This document shows, piece after piece, positions 16,446 to 25,295 of a DNA stretch of 64,000 nucleotides (the stretch's first letter is position 1; every line of letters begins with the position of its first letter). A program made the translations under genes and the position numbers. This DNA comes from Candidatus Altimarinota bacterium (GTDB taxonomy: Bacteria > Patescibacteriota > Gracilibacteria > UBA1369 > 2-02-FULL-48-14), in the NCBI GenBank assembly GCA_015485665.1, contig WFTC01000001.1:1-64000 (forward strand), in the 5' to 3' direction. Below the pieces are notes generated by a model. The model searched no databases and was not told the origin of the DNA. It was given only the letters and a program-made list of their open reading frames with translations.

Positions 16446-17480
16446 ATGGCGAAAGCAAAGACGGAAGAAGCTACTCCGAATCAAGGAGAGCGCAACAAAG
16501 CACTTGAGCTTGCAATGGCTCAAATTGAAAAAAACTATGGTACTGGATCCATCATGAAGTTGGGCGAATCAAAGCATATGGATGTGGCAACAACTCCAAC
16601 CGGATCTCTTTCATTGGATATAGCGCTGGGAGGTGGCATACCAAAAGGTAGAGTGGTGGAAATTTACGGACCTGAAAGTTCTGGGAAAACTACACTCACA
16701 TTGCATATGATTGCAGAAATTCAAAAGCAAGGAGGTATGGCTGCTTTTATAGATGCGGAACATGCCCTTGACCCATCTTATGCGGAAAAAATAGGTGTAA
16801 ATGTGAATGATTTGCTTCTTTCTCAGCCGGATAATGGTGAACAAGCCTTGGAAATCACCGAAACACTTGTACGTTCAAATGCGGTTGATTTGATTGTAAT
16901 TGATTCGGTTGCGGCTTTAACTCCGCGTGCAGAAATTGAGGGAGATATGGGTGATGCACAAATGGGACTTCATGCTCGTTTGATGAGTCAAGCTTTACGT
17001 AAACTTACGGGAGCTATAAGTAAGTCTAAGTGCACAGTGATTTTCCTAAATCAAATTCGTATGAAAATCGGAGTGATGTTTGGCAATCCCGAAACAACAA
17101 CAGGTGGGCAAGCTCTTAAATTTTATTCATCTGTTCGTATGGAAATTCGCCGTATAGGTAAGATTGAAGGAGCAAGTGAATTTGGAGAAAAAGAGTTAAC
17201 AGGAAATCGTGTGCGTGTAAAAGTGGTTAAAAACAAGATAGCACCTCCTTTTAAGATAGCTGAATTTGATATTTTGTATAATCAAGGAATTTCCCGTGAA
17301 GGAGATTTGCTTGACTTAGCTACAAAATATGAATTAGTGCGCAAAGCCGGTGCATTTTACAGTTATGGAGATGTACGCTTAGGTCAAGGCAGGGAGAAGA
17401 GCAAAACTTTTCTTAGAGAAAATCCAAAGATGAGAACAGAGATTGAAAAATTACTTAAAGATAAAGTGATTTCTGCATGA
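16446..17480 (+). CDS. recA: Recombinase RecA
   Basis: 344 residues. RecA forms filaments on single-stranded DNA for strand exchange and triggers SOS autocleavage. Motifs: Walker A GPESSGKT (about 75-82), [31 protein letters not shown], the DNA-binding loop [20 protein letters not shown] and [20 protein letters not shown]. The length is standard. The TGA stop overlaps the recX start (ATGA). There is no Shine-Dalgarno; the leader TAAACAAATT precedes the ATG. Confidence 0.98.
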   Translation: MAKAKTEEATPNQGERNKALELAMAQIEKNYGTGSIMKLGESKHMDVATTPTGSLSLDIALGGGIPKGRVVEIYGPESSGKTTLTLHMIAEIQKQGGMAAFIDAEHALDPSYAEKIGVNVNDLLLSQPDNGEQALEITETLVRSNAVDLIVIDSVAALTPRAEIEGDMGDAQMGLHARLMSQALRKLTGAISKSKCTVIFLNQIRMKIGVMFGNPETTTGGQALKFYSSVRMEIRRIGKIEGASEFGEKELTGNRVRVKVVKNKIAPPFKIAEFDILYNQGISREGDLLDLATKYELVRKAGAFYSYGDVRLGQGREKSKTFLRENPKMRTEIEKLLKDKVISA

Positions 17481-17950
17481 TGGAAGTGGATGCGGAATAT
17501 AGAATCCTGATGGATTATGCTATGCGTGCTCTCTCACGGCGTGCGCATACAGAGTTGGAATTAAGACGAAAGCTAAGAAAAAGGGCAAAGCATACCACTT
17601 TGAATGAAGATAAAATCATCAAACGTCTTTTGGATTTAAAGCTTTTAGATGATCAAGCATATTTGGATAGACAGATTGAAATGGCAATACAAGTAAGATT
17701 TCAAGGTCCTTATAAAATTGCAGAACGTTTAAGATTCAAAGGTATAAGTTTGAATCAGATAAAAGAGAGATGGGATTTCCATAAGGTTAAAGAGAGGGAG
17801 GTAGCGCAAAAAGCCTTAAACAAAATAGACAAAAAATTACAAGATCTGCCAAATGAAAAACGTATTCAAAAATGTATTCAATTTCTTTCCAACAGAGGCT
17901 TTTCAGCGGAAATCATTCTAGAGCTTGCAAAATCAGAAAATCCAATGTAA
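17477..17950 (+). CDS. recX: Regulatory protein RecX
   Basis: 157 residues. RecX caps and restrains RecA filaments. The three-helix repeats are visible: [20 protein letters not shown], then [20 protein letters not shown] and the [15 protein letters not shown] segment, with a final repeat [21 protein letters not shown]. It directly follows recA with a 4-bp overlap, the usual arrangement, and shares the palindrome-bearing promoter. Confidence 0.92.
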   Translation: MMEVDAEYRILMDYAMRALSRRAHTELELRRKLRKRAKHTTLNEDKIIKRLLDLKLLDDQAYLDRQIEMAIQVRFQGPYKIAERLRFKGISLNQIKERWDFHKVKEREVAQKALNKIDKKLQDLPNEKRIQKCIQFLSNRGFSAEIILELAKSENPM

Positions 17951-17980
17951 ATTCTCACTGTCAAATGCAAAATTTATAAA

Positions 17981-18003
17981 AGTAGGGATATAAAAATCCT
18001 GCT
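17981..18003 (+). terminator. Weak hairpin after recX
   Basis: AGTAGGGAT pairs with ATCCTGCT across a short AT loop, followed by CCTCTTTGTT. The T-run is poor, so this may be a weak terminator or just structure in the nusA leader. Confidence 0.25.
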
Positions 18004-18033
18004 CCTCTTTGTTAAAAAGTTAACCCTAAAACA

Positions 18034-19296
18034 ATGCATCAACAGTTCATGGCTGCGGTACGTCAACTCTGCAATGAAAAGAATCTTCCCGAGGAAACAA
18101 TTATGGAGATTGTGAAATCTGCCCTTAAAACAGCTTATCGTAAAGACTATGGAAGTCGCGAGCAAAACTTGGAAGTGGAAATTGAGCCTGAAACAGAGCA
18201 CGTATCTATTTTTCTTGTTAAAGAAGTAGTGGATGAAATTGAAGATGAAGGAAGTCAAATAACTCTTGAAGATGCTAAAAAACTGAAAAAAGACATTAAA
18301 GTTGGTGATGAAATACGTATGGATGTAACGCCGAACGGTTACGGGCGTATTGCAGCTCAAGCTGCAAAACAGGTTATAATTCAAAGAATACAAGAAGCGG
18401 AACGTGATCTTATGTATGAAATGTTTAAAGATCGTGAAAATGAATTGATAAATGCATTGGTACACAGAGTAGACAACAATCATGTTTACGTTGAATTGGG
18501 AGGGGTGACGGCTTTGTTACCGGCACGTGAACAGATACCGACAGAACAATATTATGGTGGACAAAGGATAAAACTCTATCTTGATCGTGTAGAAAAAACA
18601 AGTAAAGGTCCCCAACTTTTAATATCTCGTAGGCATCCGAAGTTGGTGGAAAAGCTTATGGAATTGGAAATTCCTGAAGTAAAAGCTGGAACAGTTGTGA
18701 TAAAAGGGGTTGCTAGAGAGCCAGGTGTGAGATGTAAAGTTTCTGTAATGTCCACTGATGAACAAGTTGATCCGATTGGAGCTTGTGTGGGACAAAATGG
18801 AGTGCGTGTACAAAGTGTAACCCAAGAATTGTCGGGAGAGCGTATTGATATAATTCCTTGGAGTGAAAATCCTGCAGAATACATTAAAGAAGCTTTAAAG
18901 CCTGCAAAAATTACTCATGTAGACATAGACGAAACGCTCAAATTGGCTAAAGTTTATGTAACTCAAGATCAACGCGCACTTGCAATCGGACGCAATGGGC
19001 AAAATGTCCGTTTGGCATCCAATCTTAGTAAGTGGGAAATTGACATTTTGGATGCTCAAGAAGGAGTTGCGAATGAAAATTCACCGACATCTGCCTCAGA
19101 TTCTCCATCAAAAGAGTTGGTAATGATGATTTCTGACCTTGATATTAGTGATGCAGTAAAAGCGAAATTGGAAGCAGTAAGTCTTGAACAGGTTGAACAG
19201 CTTAAAGGTCTGAGTGTAAAGGACTTCACTCAAGTTGAAGGAATAACGGAAGAAGAGGCGGTTCAAATTGTAGAGGTGGTAAAAAATGTGAAATAA
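18034..19296 (+). CDS. nusA: Transcription termination/antitermination factor NusA
   Basis: 420 residues. Binds RNA polymerase and RNA and modulates pausing and termination. The NusA N-terminal domain (about 1-125) is followed by an S1 domain (about 130-200, HRVDNNHVYVELGGVTALLP). KH domains (about 205-345) contain DPIGACVGQNGVRVQSVTQE and LAIGRNGQNVRLASNLSKW. A C-terminal helix-hairpin-helix segment contains QLKGLSVKDFTQVEGI. Neither infB nor rimP is next to it, unlike the usual nusA operon. It has an A-rich leader with no Shine-Dalgarno. Confidence 0.95.
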   Translation: MHQQFMAAVRQLCNEKNLPEETIMEIVKSALKTAYRKDYGSREQNLEVEIEPETEHVSIFLVKEVVDEIEDEGSQITLEDAKKLKKDIKVGDEIRMDVTPNGYGRIAAQAAKQVIIQRIQEAERDLMYEMFKDRENELINALVHRVDNNHVYVELGGVTALLPAREQIPTEQYYGGQRIKLYLDRVEKTSKGPQLLISRRHPKLVEKLMELEIPEVKAGTVVIKGVAREPGVRCKVSVMSTDEQVDPIGACVGQNGVRVQSVTQELSGERIDIIPWSENPAEYIKEALKPAKITHVDIDETLKLAKVYVTQDQRALAIGRNGQNVRLASNLSKWEIDILDAQEGVANENSPTSASDSPSKELVMMISDLDISDAVKAKLEAVSLEQVEQLKGLSVKDFTQVEGITEEEAVQIVEVVKNVK

Positions 19297-19352
19297 TTTT
19301 CCACTTCCTCTGTGCTTTATTAAGATCACTGGTAATTTGTTGCTGCTCATGC

Positions 19353-19358
19353 TACAAT
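19353..19358 (+). promoter_or_regulatory. Possible extended -10 for the pilB-like gene
   Basis: TGCTACAAT (TACAAT at 19353-19358) 20 bp before the ATG resembles an extended -10. No good -35 hexamer is present. Confidence 0.3.
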
Positions 19359-19377
19359 TATGAGATAAATTTACCTC

Positions 19378-21054
19378 ATGATGAGCAAGACAAACTTTAC
19401 TTCCTCTCAGATTAAAAGTGATACATCAAGGCAGAGTGCGGCTCGGGATATAAACAGAGATTTTGAAGAACGTGCCACTGCGGAGCGTGCTCAGAAGATG
19501 GGTATGAGCTATATTGATATTGCCAACATTAATATTAATCCTGATGATTTAAAGGTGATTTCAATGGTGGATGCTCATCAATCTTTGATTATTCCTTTTT
19601 TCAAACTTGGAAAAAAAATACGTGTGGCGATTGTGCATCCTACAAATCCGGGCACGCAGGCTGTTATTCGTAGACTTAAAGATGAAGGATGGTCAATAAA
19701 TGTAAACTTGGCTTCTGAAAGTGGTTTGCGTCAGGCACTTAGTCAATACAAAAAATTAAGTGATGTTCATCCGATTCAAAGCGATAACATAATAGATGAA
19801 TCAAAAATACAATCTTATCAAGATGAGATTGAAAATCTCGCTCATTTGAGAAGTAAAATAAGTACGGTTACGGCTGATGAAGCTTTGAATTTTATAAATG
19901 TTGCAGCTTTGAAAACAGGAGCTTCAGATATTCATTATCAGCCGGAAGAAAATCAAGTAATATTACGTTTTCGGATTGATGGTGTGCTTCAACAGGTTTT
20001 AGAGATTGATAAAAATACATATAATTACATTGGCAATCAGTTAAAATATAAATCAAGAATGAAGTTAAACGTGAGTACTGTCCCCCAAGATGGGCGTTAC
20101 TTTTTTAAAGTGAATGGACGTAAAATCGATGTGCGTGTTTCTTCTATTCCAACTGAGTATGGGGAAAGTTTTGTGTGTCGTATTCTTGATTCAAATAAAA
20201 AAGACCTAGCCTTTGCTGATCTGGGCTTTGAGGGGCGAAATATTATGATTCTGGAAAAAACTTTAAATATGGCAAATGGCATGATTTTGGTTACAGGTCC
20301 AACCGGATCAGGTAAAACAACCACTCTTTATGCACTTTTGAATGAATTTAATCAGCCTGAAAATAAAATTATTACTTTGGAAGATCCTATTGAATATCAT
20401 TTGAACGGCATCACACAAAGTCAGATAAATGAAAAAAGAGGTTATGATTTTGCTTCAGGATTGCGTGCTGTTTTACGTCAAGATCCTGACATAGTCATGA
20501 TTGGAGAAATTAGAGATCAAGACACTGCAAACATAGCATCGCAAGCAGCCTTGACAGGTCATATTGTATTGTCCACTTTGCACACAAATAGTGCAGTAGA
20601 AACTATTCCAAGATTAATCAATCTGGGGCTAAAACCTTTCATGCTTGCTCCATCTATAAATATTGTGATGGCGCAACGCTTGGTAAGACGCATTTGTCCT
20701 TACTGTGTACAGCAAGAAGCACTCAATCATGGTGAGAGAGAGGCTTTACTCTCAGCTATTGAGAAGATTCAAGAAATATATCCGGATTATAATGTAACTT
20801 TACCTCCTTCCCTTCCACACGCCAAGGGCTGTGAAAGATGTAGCAATACAGGGTATCTTGGACAAATATCCATTGCGGAAGTATTTGAAAATTCTGATGA
20901 ACTGCAAGATCTTATTTTATCCGGCGCAAGTGTGTCTGAATTATTCAGGTTGCTTAGAAAACAGGGCATGTTGACAATGGGAGAGGACGGAGTTCTTAAA
21001 ATTCTAAGAGGCTTTACAAGTTTAAGCGAGGTTGAAAGAGTGACCTCCATTTGA
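19378..21054 (+). CDS. pilB: GspE/PilB-type secretion or pilus ATPase
   Basis: 558 residues. Hexameric ATPase that powers type IV pilus extension or type II secretion. The N-terminal GspE domain (about 30-140) is followed by the ATPase core. Motifs: Walker A GPTGSGKTT (about 307-315), the Asp box TLEDPIEYHL, Walker B DPDIVMIGEIRDQDTA, and the His box LTGHIVLSTLHTNSA. A four-cysteine zinc site (CPYC and CERC) lies between about residues 440 and 485. No pilC, pilT or pilin gene is adjacent. With dprA next door, a role in DNA uptake is plausible but inferred. Confidence 0.9.
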   Translation: MMSKTNFTSSQIKSDTSRQSAARDINRDFEERATAERAQKMGMSYIDIANININPDDLKVISMVDAHQSLIIPFFKLGKKIRVAIVHPTNPGTQAVIRRLKDEGWSINVNLASESGLRQALSQYKKLSDVHPIQSDNIIDESKIQSYQDEIENLAHLRSKISTVTADEALNFINVAALKTGASDIHYQPEENQVILRFRIDGVLQQVLEIDKNTYNYIGNQLKYKSRMKLNVSTVPQDGRYFFKVNGRKIDVRVSSIPTEYGESFVCRILDSNKKDLAFADLGFEGRNIMILEKTLNMANGMILVTGPTGSGKTTTLYALLNEFNQPENKIITLEDPIEYHLNGITQSQINEKRGYDFASGLRAVLRQDPDIVMIGEIRDQDTANIASQAALTGHIVLSTLHTNSAVETIPRLINLGLKPFMLAPSINIVMAQRLVRRICPYCVQQEALNHGEREALLSAIEKIQEIYPDYNVTLPPSLPHAKGCERCSNTGYLGQISIAEVFENSDELQDLILSGASVSELFRLLRKQGMLTMGEDGVLKILRGFTSLSEVERVTSI

Positions 21055-21097
21055 AATTTACTGTAAAATCACCCACATAAGGCAATGTGCCAGAATT

Positions 21098-21928
21098 TTA
21101 AATGGACATGTAACGACCCAATGAATCACGTCTTACAAGCCCTTCCAATTCAAGTTGCGCTACTTGAATAAGCTCTTTTTGGCTAAGTTGTGCAGCATTT
21201 TTTGGACATTCTTTCAACACTTCATACAAAGATTTCAATTCTTCCGAAATATTCAAGGAAGCTTCTGCCTTCCATTTTAATCCCATACATTCAATTACTT
21301 GTTTTGGAGAACGTACCAAAAAGCCAACTTTTTGAAGTTGAGTTAAACAACCTTGACTATGAGGATCGTTAATGCGCCCAGGCACTACCATAACATCACG
21401 ATTTTGTTCCAATGCGTGAGCCACAGTGTTCAAAGCGCCTGAACGTTCAGCGGCTTCAATTACTACGACTCCTCTTGATAATCCGGAAATGATACGATTG
21501 CGCACAAGATAATCAGATTTTTGTATGAGTTTTGCTTCACTCCATTCAGACAGTAAGAGTCCTCCTTTTTGTAGTATTTCATCTGCTAAAGATCTATGTG
21601 AAGCTGGGATTATTTCAGGTAAACATGCAGGTATTACTGCAATTGTTGCACCATTCCCGCAGAGAGCTCCTTTATGTGCAGCTGCATCGATACCAAATGC
21701 AAGACCACTTACAATTGGATGACCCTGTCTTGACAAATCACGGGCCCATTCAAAAGCTAAGTTTTCCCCAAGTTTTGAACATCTTCGCATACCGACAATG
21801 GCAATACCGGACTTTTTTAAAAGTTGTATATTTCCTTGAACATAAATTCGCTCTGGTGCGTCATATATCTCTTTCAGCCAAAGAGGATATGCTTCTTCGT
21901 CAATATGAATACTATGTATCATAAGCAT
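21098..21928 (-). CDS. dprA: DNA processing protein DprA/Smf
   Basis: 276 residues. Binds incoming single-stranded DNA and loads RecA during transformation. Rossmann-like core: AIVGMRRCSKLGENLAFEWA, IVSGLAFGIDAAAHKGALC, AVIPACLPEIIPASHRSL, LLSEW and VIEAAERSGALNTVAHAL. A small C-terminal winged-helix (DML1-like) region follows. The length is normal for a form lacking an N-terminal SAM domain. Same strand as purM, 103 bp downstream; convergent with pilB. Confidence 0.94.
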   Translation of the reverse strand: MLMIHSIHIDEEAYPLWLKEIYDAPERIYVQGNIQLLKKSGIAIVGMRRCSKLGENLAFEWARDLSRQGHPIVSGLAFGIDAAAHKGALCGNGATIAVIPACLPEIIPASHRSLADEILQKGGLLLSEWSEAKLIQKSDYLVRNRIISGLSRGVVVIEAAERSGALNTVAHALEQNRDVMVVPGRINDPHSQGCLTQLQKVGFLVRSPKQVIECMGLKWKAEASLNISEELKSLYEVLKECPKNAAQLSQKELIQVAQLELEGLVRRDSLGRYMSI

Positions 21929-22031
21929 ATCCTACAGCTTTTTATATGACTTTTTTCTGAAATTTTATAAACTGCAGCAAACTCGCCGAAATAAACCGCT
22001 ACACAAGAATTTGTCTAAAGTCTTCGGCAAT

Positions 22032-23042
22032 TTATGTTGCATCAATAAAACCGATCACCTTTGCTTCAAAAGATGATAATTTCTTCAAAACGGCATTCAC
22101 ATCATAAGGCGATACAATAAGTGCCATACCGGTGCCCATATTCCATGTGCGTCTAGCTTCATCTTCTTTCACTCTACCAATTTTCATCAATTTTAGCATA
22201 GCCTCGTGAGGCTGCCATAAATCCGTCCATATTGGCTGCAATCCTTTCGGTAAAACACGCTTTACATTGCCATCCAGTCCACCACCTGTTACATGCACTA
22301 TGCCGTGAACATCAATAGTTCTAGATTCTCCGTAAGATCCCAATATATCCAGTATTCCTCTATGGTATATCAAGCTTGGTTTTAATAGTATTTCTCCCCA
22401 TGTGCGTCCGTCACCGTAATCATGATAAACCCAATTTTCACCAAAAGCTTCAGATAAAATATAACGAATTAATGTAAAGCCGTTAGAGCGAAAACCTGCG
22501 CTGCGAAGACCAATGATACTGTCTCCTTCGCTTATTTTGGATCCGTCTATAAATTTATTTTTTTCAACAATACCAAGTGCTGTTGCATTCCAAATAAAAC
22601 CTTTTACTTGATGAGCTAATTCAGCGATTTCCCCACCGGGAATTACAATTTTTTGTTCAATACAGGCATTCTTTAATCCATCCATCAAAGGACCTATCTC
22701 TTGGGCATTAACCTTTTCAATATCAACAGTATTGCTGACAGATATAACTTCCGCTCCAACACAAATTGCATCATCGGCAACCATGGCAAGTAAATCATAG
22801 CCGAGAGTATCATAGCGGCCCATTTTTTGGGCGATTATACTTTTAGACCCAACTCCATCATCATTCTGAACAATATAAAAATCCCCCATATCAAGTGCAC
22901 CGCTAAACCCCCCTTCTAAAAGTGCAGGCGATCCTATAAGGTTTTTCCTTGCACTAAAAGTGGCCTTAGCAGCTTTATATGCCAATTTTGAGCAAGCATC
23001 CCCAATTTCAATATTTACGCCTGCCTCTTCGTAGTTACTCAT
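22032..23042 (-). CDS. purM: Phosphoribosylformylglycinamidine cyclo-ligase-like (AIR synthase)
   Basis: 336 residues of the PurM superfamily; AIR synthase closes the imidazole ring in purine synthesis using ATP. Visible features are YEEAGVNIEIGDACSK, the nucleotide region VQNDDGVGSKSIIAQ, DLLAMVADDAICVGAEVISV, IPGGEIAEL, GLRSAGFRSNGFTLIR and VHVTGGGLDGNVKRVLP. No other pur gene is in the window, so a different PurM-type substrate cannot be excluded. It overlaps the zinc-ribbon gene by 4 bp. Confidence 0.88.
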   Translation of the reverse strand: MSNYEEAGVNIEIGDACSKLAYKAAKATFSARKNLIGSPALLEGGFSGALDMGDFYIVQNDDGVGSKSIIAQKMGRYDTLGYDLLAMVADDAICVGAEVISVSNTVDIEKVNAQEIGPLMDGLKNACIEQKIVIPGGEIAELAHQVKGFIWNATALGIVEKNKFIDGSKISEGDSIIGLRSAGFRSNGFTLIRYILSEAFGENWVYHDYGDGRTWGEILLKPSLIYHRGILDILGSYGESRTIDVHGIVHVTGGGLDGNVKRVLPKGLQPIWTDLWQPHEAMLKLMKIGRVKEDEARRTWNMGTGMALIVSPYDVNAVLKKLSSFEAKVIGFIDAT

Positions 23043-23260
23043 TGACTTTTATGGTTAAGCATTTGTTCCAGATCCTTTTCTTTGATGTGATAAAAGTCTG
23101 AAATAGCTTTCTTTGTACCAAAGGTAACACGATCTTCTTTGCACTCCGGACAGCTGTACTCATATTTTTGTCCTTTGCGAACAGGGTTTGAAATTACACG
23201 TTGGCATTTTTTACAGTAGAAAAGAATTTCAACATCTTCAGATACGGTTTCTTCAGTCAT
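23039..23260 (-). CDS. Small zinc-ribbon protein (73 aa)
   Basis: A four-cysteine ribbon is visible: FYCKKCQRVI and YSCPECKEDRVTFG, with a helical C-terminal tail DFYHIKEKDLEQML. It overlaps the purM start by 4 bp, so the two are probably coupled. The function is unknown; such proteins may bind nucleic acid or a protein partner. Confidence 0.7.
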   Translation of the reverse strand: MTEETVSEDVEILFYCKKCQRVISNPVRKGQKYEYSCPECKEDRVTFGTKKAISDFYHIKEKDLEQMLNHKSQ

Positions 23261-23278
23261 AAAAACAATTGAAAGGAA

Positions 23279-24145
23279 TTAAGGAAGTCGCCTATCATTT
23301 TGCCTTGAAGTATAAGCTGAATGATCATAATTGCGTGCTCCTCCCCAAAGATTATTTTTAGCATGTGCACTTTGGCGTTGACGTTGTTTCATGAGTTTAT
23401 ACCTTGCTTTTGCATCCAAAACCCTTCCATCAAAAGCATTGCTATTCGGAGTTTTTGTAGCAGGGTCTGTGTATGGTTGTGTTTCCGAATTTGATTGAAC
23501 GGATACAGTAGGATTTATTGCGTCATGTTGGCTTTTTTGTTCAGGAGTATAGGAGTGTAAAGGTTGTTCGGTATATTGTGAGGAATAAATATCCACATTT
23601 TCTTCTGTAGGGATAGTTTTTGCATTCATAAAAGACATTTCTTTTTCAGGCACAGACAGTTGATCATTACTATTGCCATATTTACCATTCGCTTCACATT
23701 TTCGTGTCCACCACCCTCCTATTATCAATACTCCAACAGAAAAAAAGGCTATAGTCATACCAAATCCGGTACTTTTATAATTAGGGTTTACTCCAAATTC
23801 TGGATGAAGAAAAACAGTATTTCCAACCAGTAACAAAAGTGCGGATTCAGCACCTAAAATTATAGAAAGCAATCCGCTGTTTCGCTTCAATTTGCTAAAA
23901 TTTCTACCTAAAAGCGGCAAAAACATATTAAGGAAGTTCGTCAAGCCTAATCCCAAAACCAAGAATCCCACCATAAACAAAGGTCCCTGAATGCCAAGAT
24001 AGCTTTCACCGGATCCGAAAGTATTACGGTTATCATACCAAGGTAACAAAGCACTGATTGCCAGTGTGAAACTGGCAATCAGTAAACACTTTTTTGCAGT
24101 TGGCAATCTGAGAAAGCCTTGTTTTACTCGCTGCGTTGCAGACAT
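23279..24145 (-). CDS. Four-helix membrane protein with disordered tail
   Basis: 288 residues from the ATG at 24143-24145. A start 17 codons further upstream is possible but would overlap the divergent glycosyltransferase promoter. Four membrane helices occupy about residues 15-160 (LLIASFTLAISALLPWY, LFMVGFLVLGLGLTNFL, LSIILGAESALLLLVG, MTIAFFSVGVLIIGGWW). A long polar Gln/Ser/Pro-rich tail ends in basic residues (KLMKQRQRQSAHAKNN). No family is recognised. A perfect 31-bp hairpin lies within the first helix codons (24053-24083). Confidence 0.6.
   Translation of the reverse strand: MSATQRVKQGFLRLPTAKKCLLIASFTLAISALLPWYDNRNTFGSGESYLGIQGPLFMVGFLVLGLGLTNFLNMFLPLLGRNFSKLKRNSGLLSIILGAESALLLLVGNTVFLHPEFGVNPNYKSTGFGMTIAFFSVGVLIIGGWWTRKCEANGKYGNSNDQLSVPEKEMSFMNAKTIPTEENVDIYSSQYTEQPLHSYTPEQKSQHDAINPTVSVQSNSETQPYTDPATKTPNSNAFDGRVLDAKARYKLMKQRQRQSAHAKNNLWGGARNYDHSAYTSRQNDRRLP
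24053..24083. repeat. Perfect 13-bp inverted repeat inside a coding region
   Basis: ACTGATTGCCAGT and its exact reverse complement ACTGGCAATCAGT are separated by GTGAA. The hairpin falls in the codons of the first membrane helix of the gene at 23279-24145, about 60 bp after its start. Confidence 0.85.
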
Positions 24146-24183
24146 AATACTGGGGAAATGTGTTGATAATCTATCAAAGGCTA

Positions 24184-24217
24184 TCTTATATGGCAATAAA
24201 TCTTATATGGCAATAAA
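24184..24217 (+). repeat. 17-bp tandem duplication spanning a start codon
   Basis: The unit TCTTATATGGCAATAAA occurs twice in tandem (24184-24200 and 24201-24217). The second copy supplies the glycosyltransferase ATG (24207). The first copy supplies another ATG (24190) in a different frame, which ends after eight codons at 24216. Confidence 0.9.
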
Positions 24218-25295
24218 AAACATAGGAATAGATATACGTGAAGCTTCAGGAAAAGGAGGTGGAAAGGCACGTTATGCGAAAGAAATTACAGAGGCGCTCA
24301 TTCGTCAAGCTTCGAATCTGTCCTTTTCTCTTTTTACAAAAAAATCACATCCCTTTTTCATGAATAAGCTCGGAGTGCAACAAATTCTTATACCGGGGAA
24401 AGGTCCTTTTTGGCATTTGAATTTACGACGTTATCTTAAGCATAATCCTGTAGATATTTTTATTGCACCAACAAGCTATATTTACCCAGCCTTTTCTCCA
24501 AAAGAGCAAAAACTTGTTACGGTAGTACATGACCTTATTGCCTTACGTCATGGCAAAGAACATCACTACTTTCCCCGTTTTGTAGAAGGTCTTACCCTAA
24601 AACCGGCGATGAGACGTTCAGATTTGATTGTTACCGTATCTAAACATACGTGGCGAGATTTATTGGATTTTATGCCTGAAGTTCAAAAGAAAGCGCAAGT
24701 GGTGGTTGGACCTGCCATAAGTGAGCATATAAAGCCGGTGACTGAGTTTCGCATGAATCTTCCAAAAGACTTTCTATTGGCAGTTGGTACATTGGCACCA
24801 CGTAAAAATATTCAAGGTGTGATAAAAGCTTTTGCCAAAATTGCACCTTATCATTCAACTCTTGACCTTTGTATTGCCGGATCTGCTGGATGGAAAACAG
24901 ATATTATCTTCAAATCCATCCCGCAGGACTTAAAAAACAGAATTCACTTTCTTGGTTATGTACATGATCATGAGCTTTTAGAGCTTTATACAAGAGCGAA
25001 ACTTTTATTATTTCCTTCTTTTTATGAAGGTTTTGGACTGCCTCCTTTAGAAGCCATGGCTTGTGCTTGTCCGGTAATTACAAGCAATACCTCAAGTTTG
25101 CCGGAAGTTGTTGGAGAAGCAGCTTTATTGATTGACCCGAGCAGCACAGAACAAATGATTGAAGCTATACAGTCTATGTTGGATCCTAAAATAAGTCAGA
25201 TAGCTAAAAAACGAGGTTTGAAACATGTGCAAAACTTTAGTTGGGATAAATCTGCACAAGTTTTACTTAGAGCTATTAATCAATGCTTCAAATAA
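24207..25295 (+). CDS. Glycosyltransferase family 4 (GT-B)
   Basis: 362 residues from the ATG within the tandem duplication; the longer upstream frame has no family similarity. The N-terminal acceptor domain has IGIDIREASGKGGGKARYAKEI, a loop typical of mannosyltransferase-like GT4 enzymes. The donor domain has LAVGTLAPRKNIQGVIKAF and the canonical E-x7-E in EGFGLPPLEAMACACPVI. It probably transfers a sugar in surface glycan synthesis. The 3' end overlaps the opposite glycosyltransferase by 33 bp. Confidence 0.9.
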   Translation: MAIKNIGIDIREASGKGGGKARYAKEITEALIRQASNLSFSLFTKKSHPFFMNKLGVQQILIPGKGPFWHLNLRRYLKHNPVDIFIAPTSYIYPAFSPKEQKLVTVVHDLIALRHGKEHHYFPRFVEGLTLKPAMRRSDLIVTVSKHTWRDLLDFMPEVQKKAQVVVGPAISEHIKPVTEFRMNLPKDFLLAVGTLAPRKNIQGVIKAFAKIAPYHSTLDLCIAGSAGWKTDIIFKSIPQDLKNRIHFLGYVHDHELLELYTRAKLLLFPSFYEGFGLPPLEAMACACPVITSNTSSLPEVVGEAALLIDPSSTEQMIEAIQSMLDPKISQIAKKRGLKHVQNFSWDKSAQVLLRAINQCFK

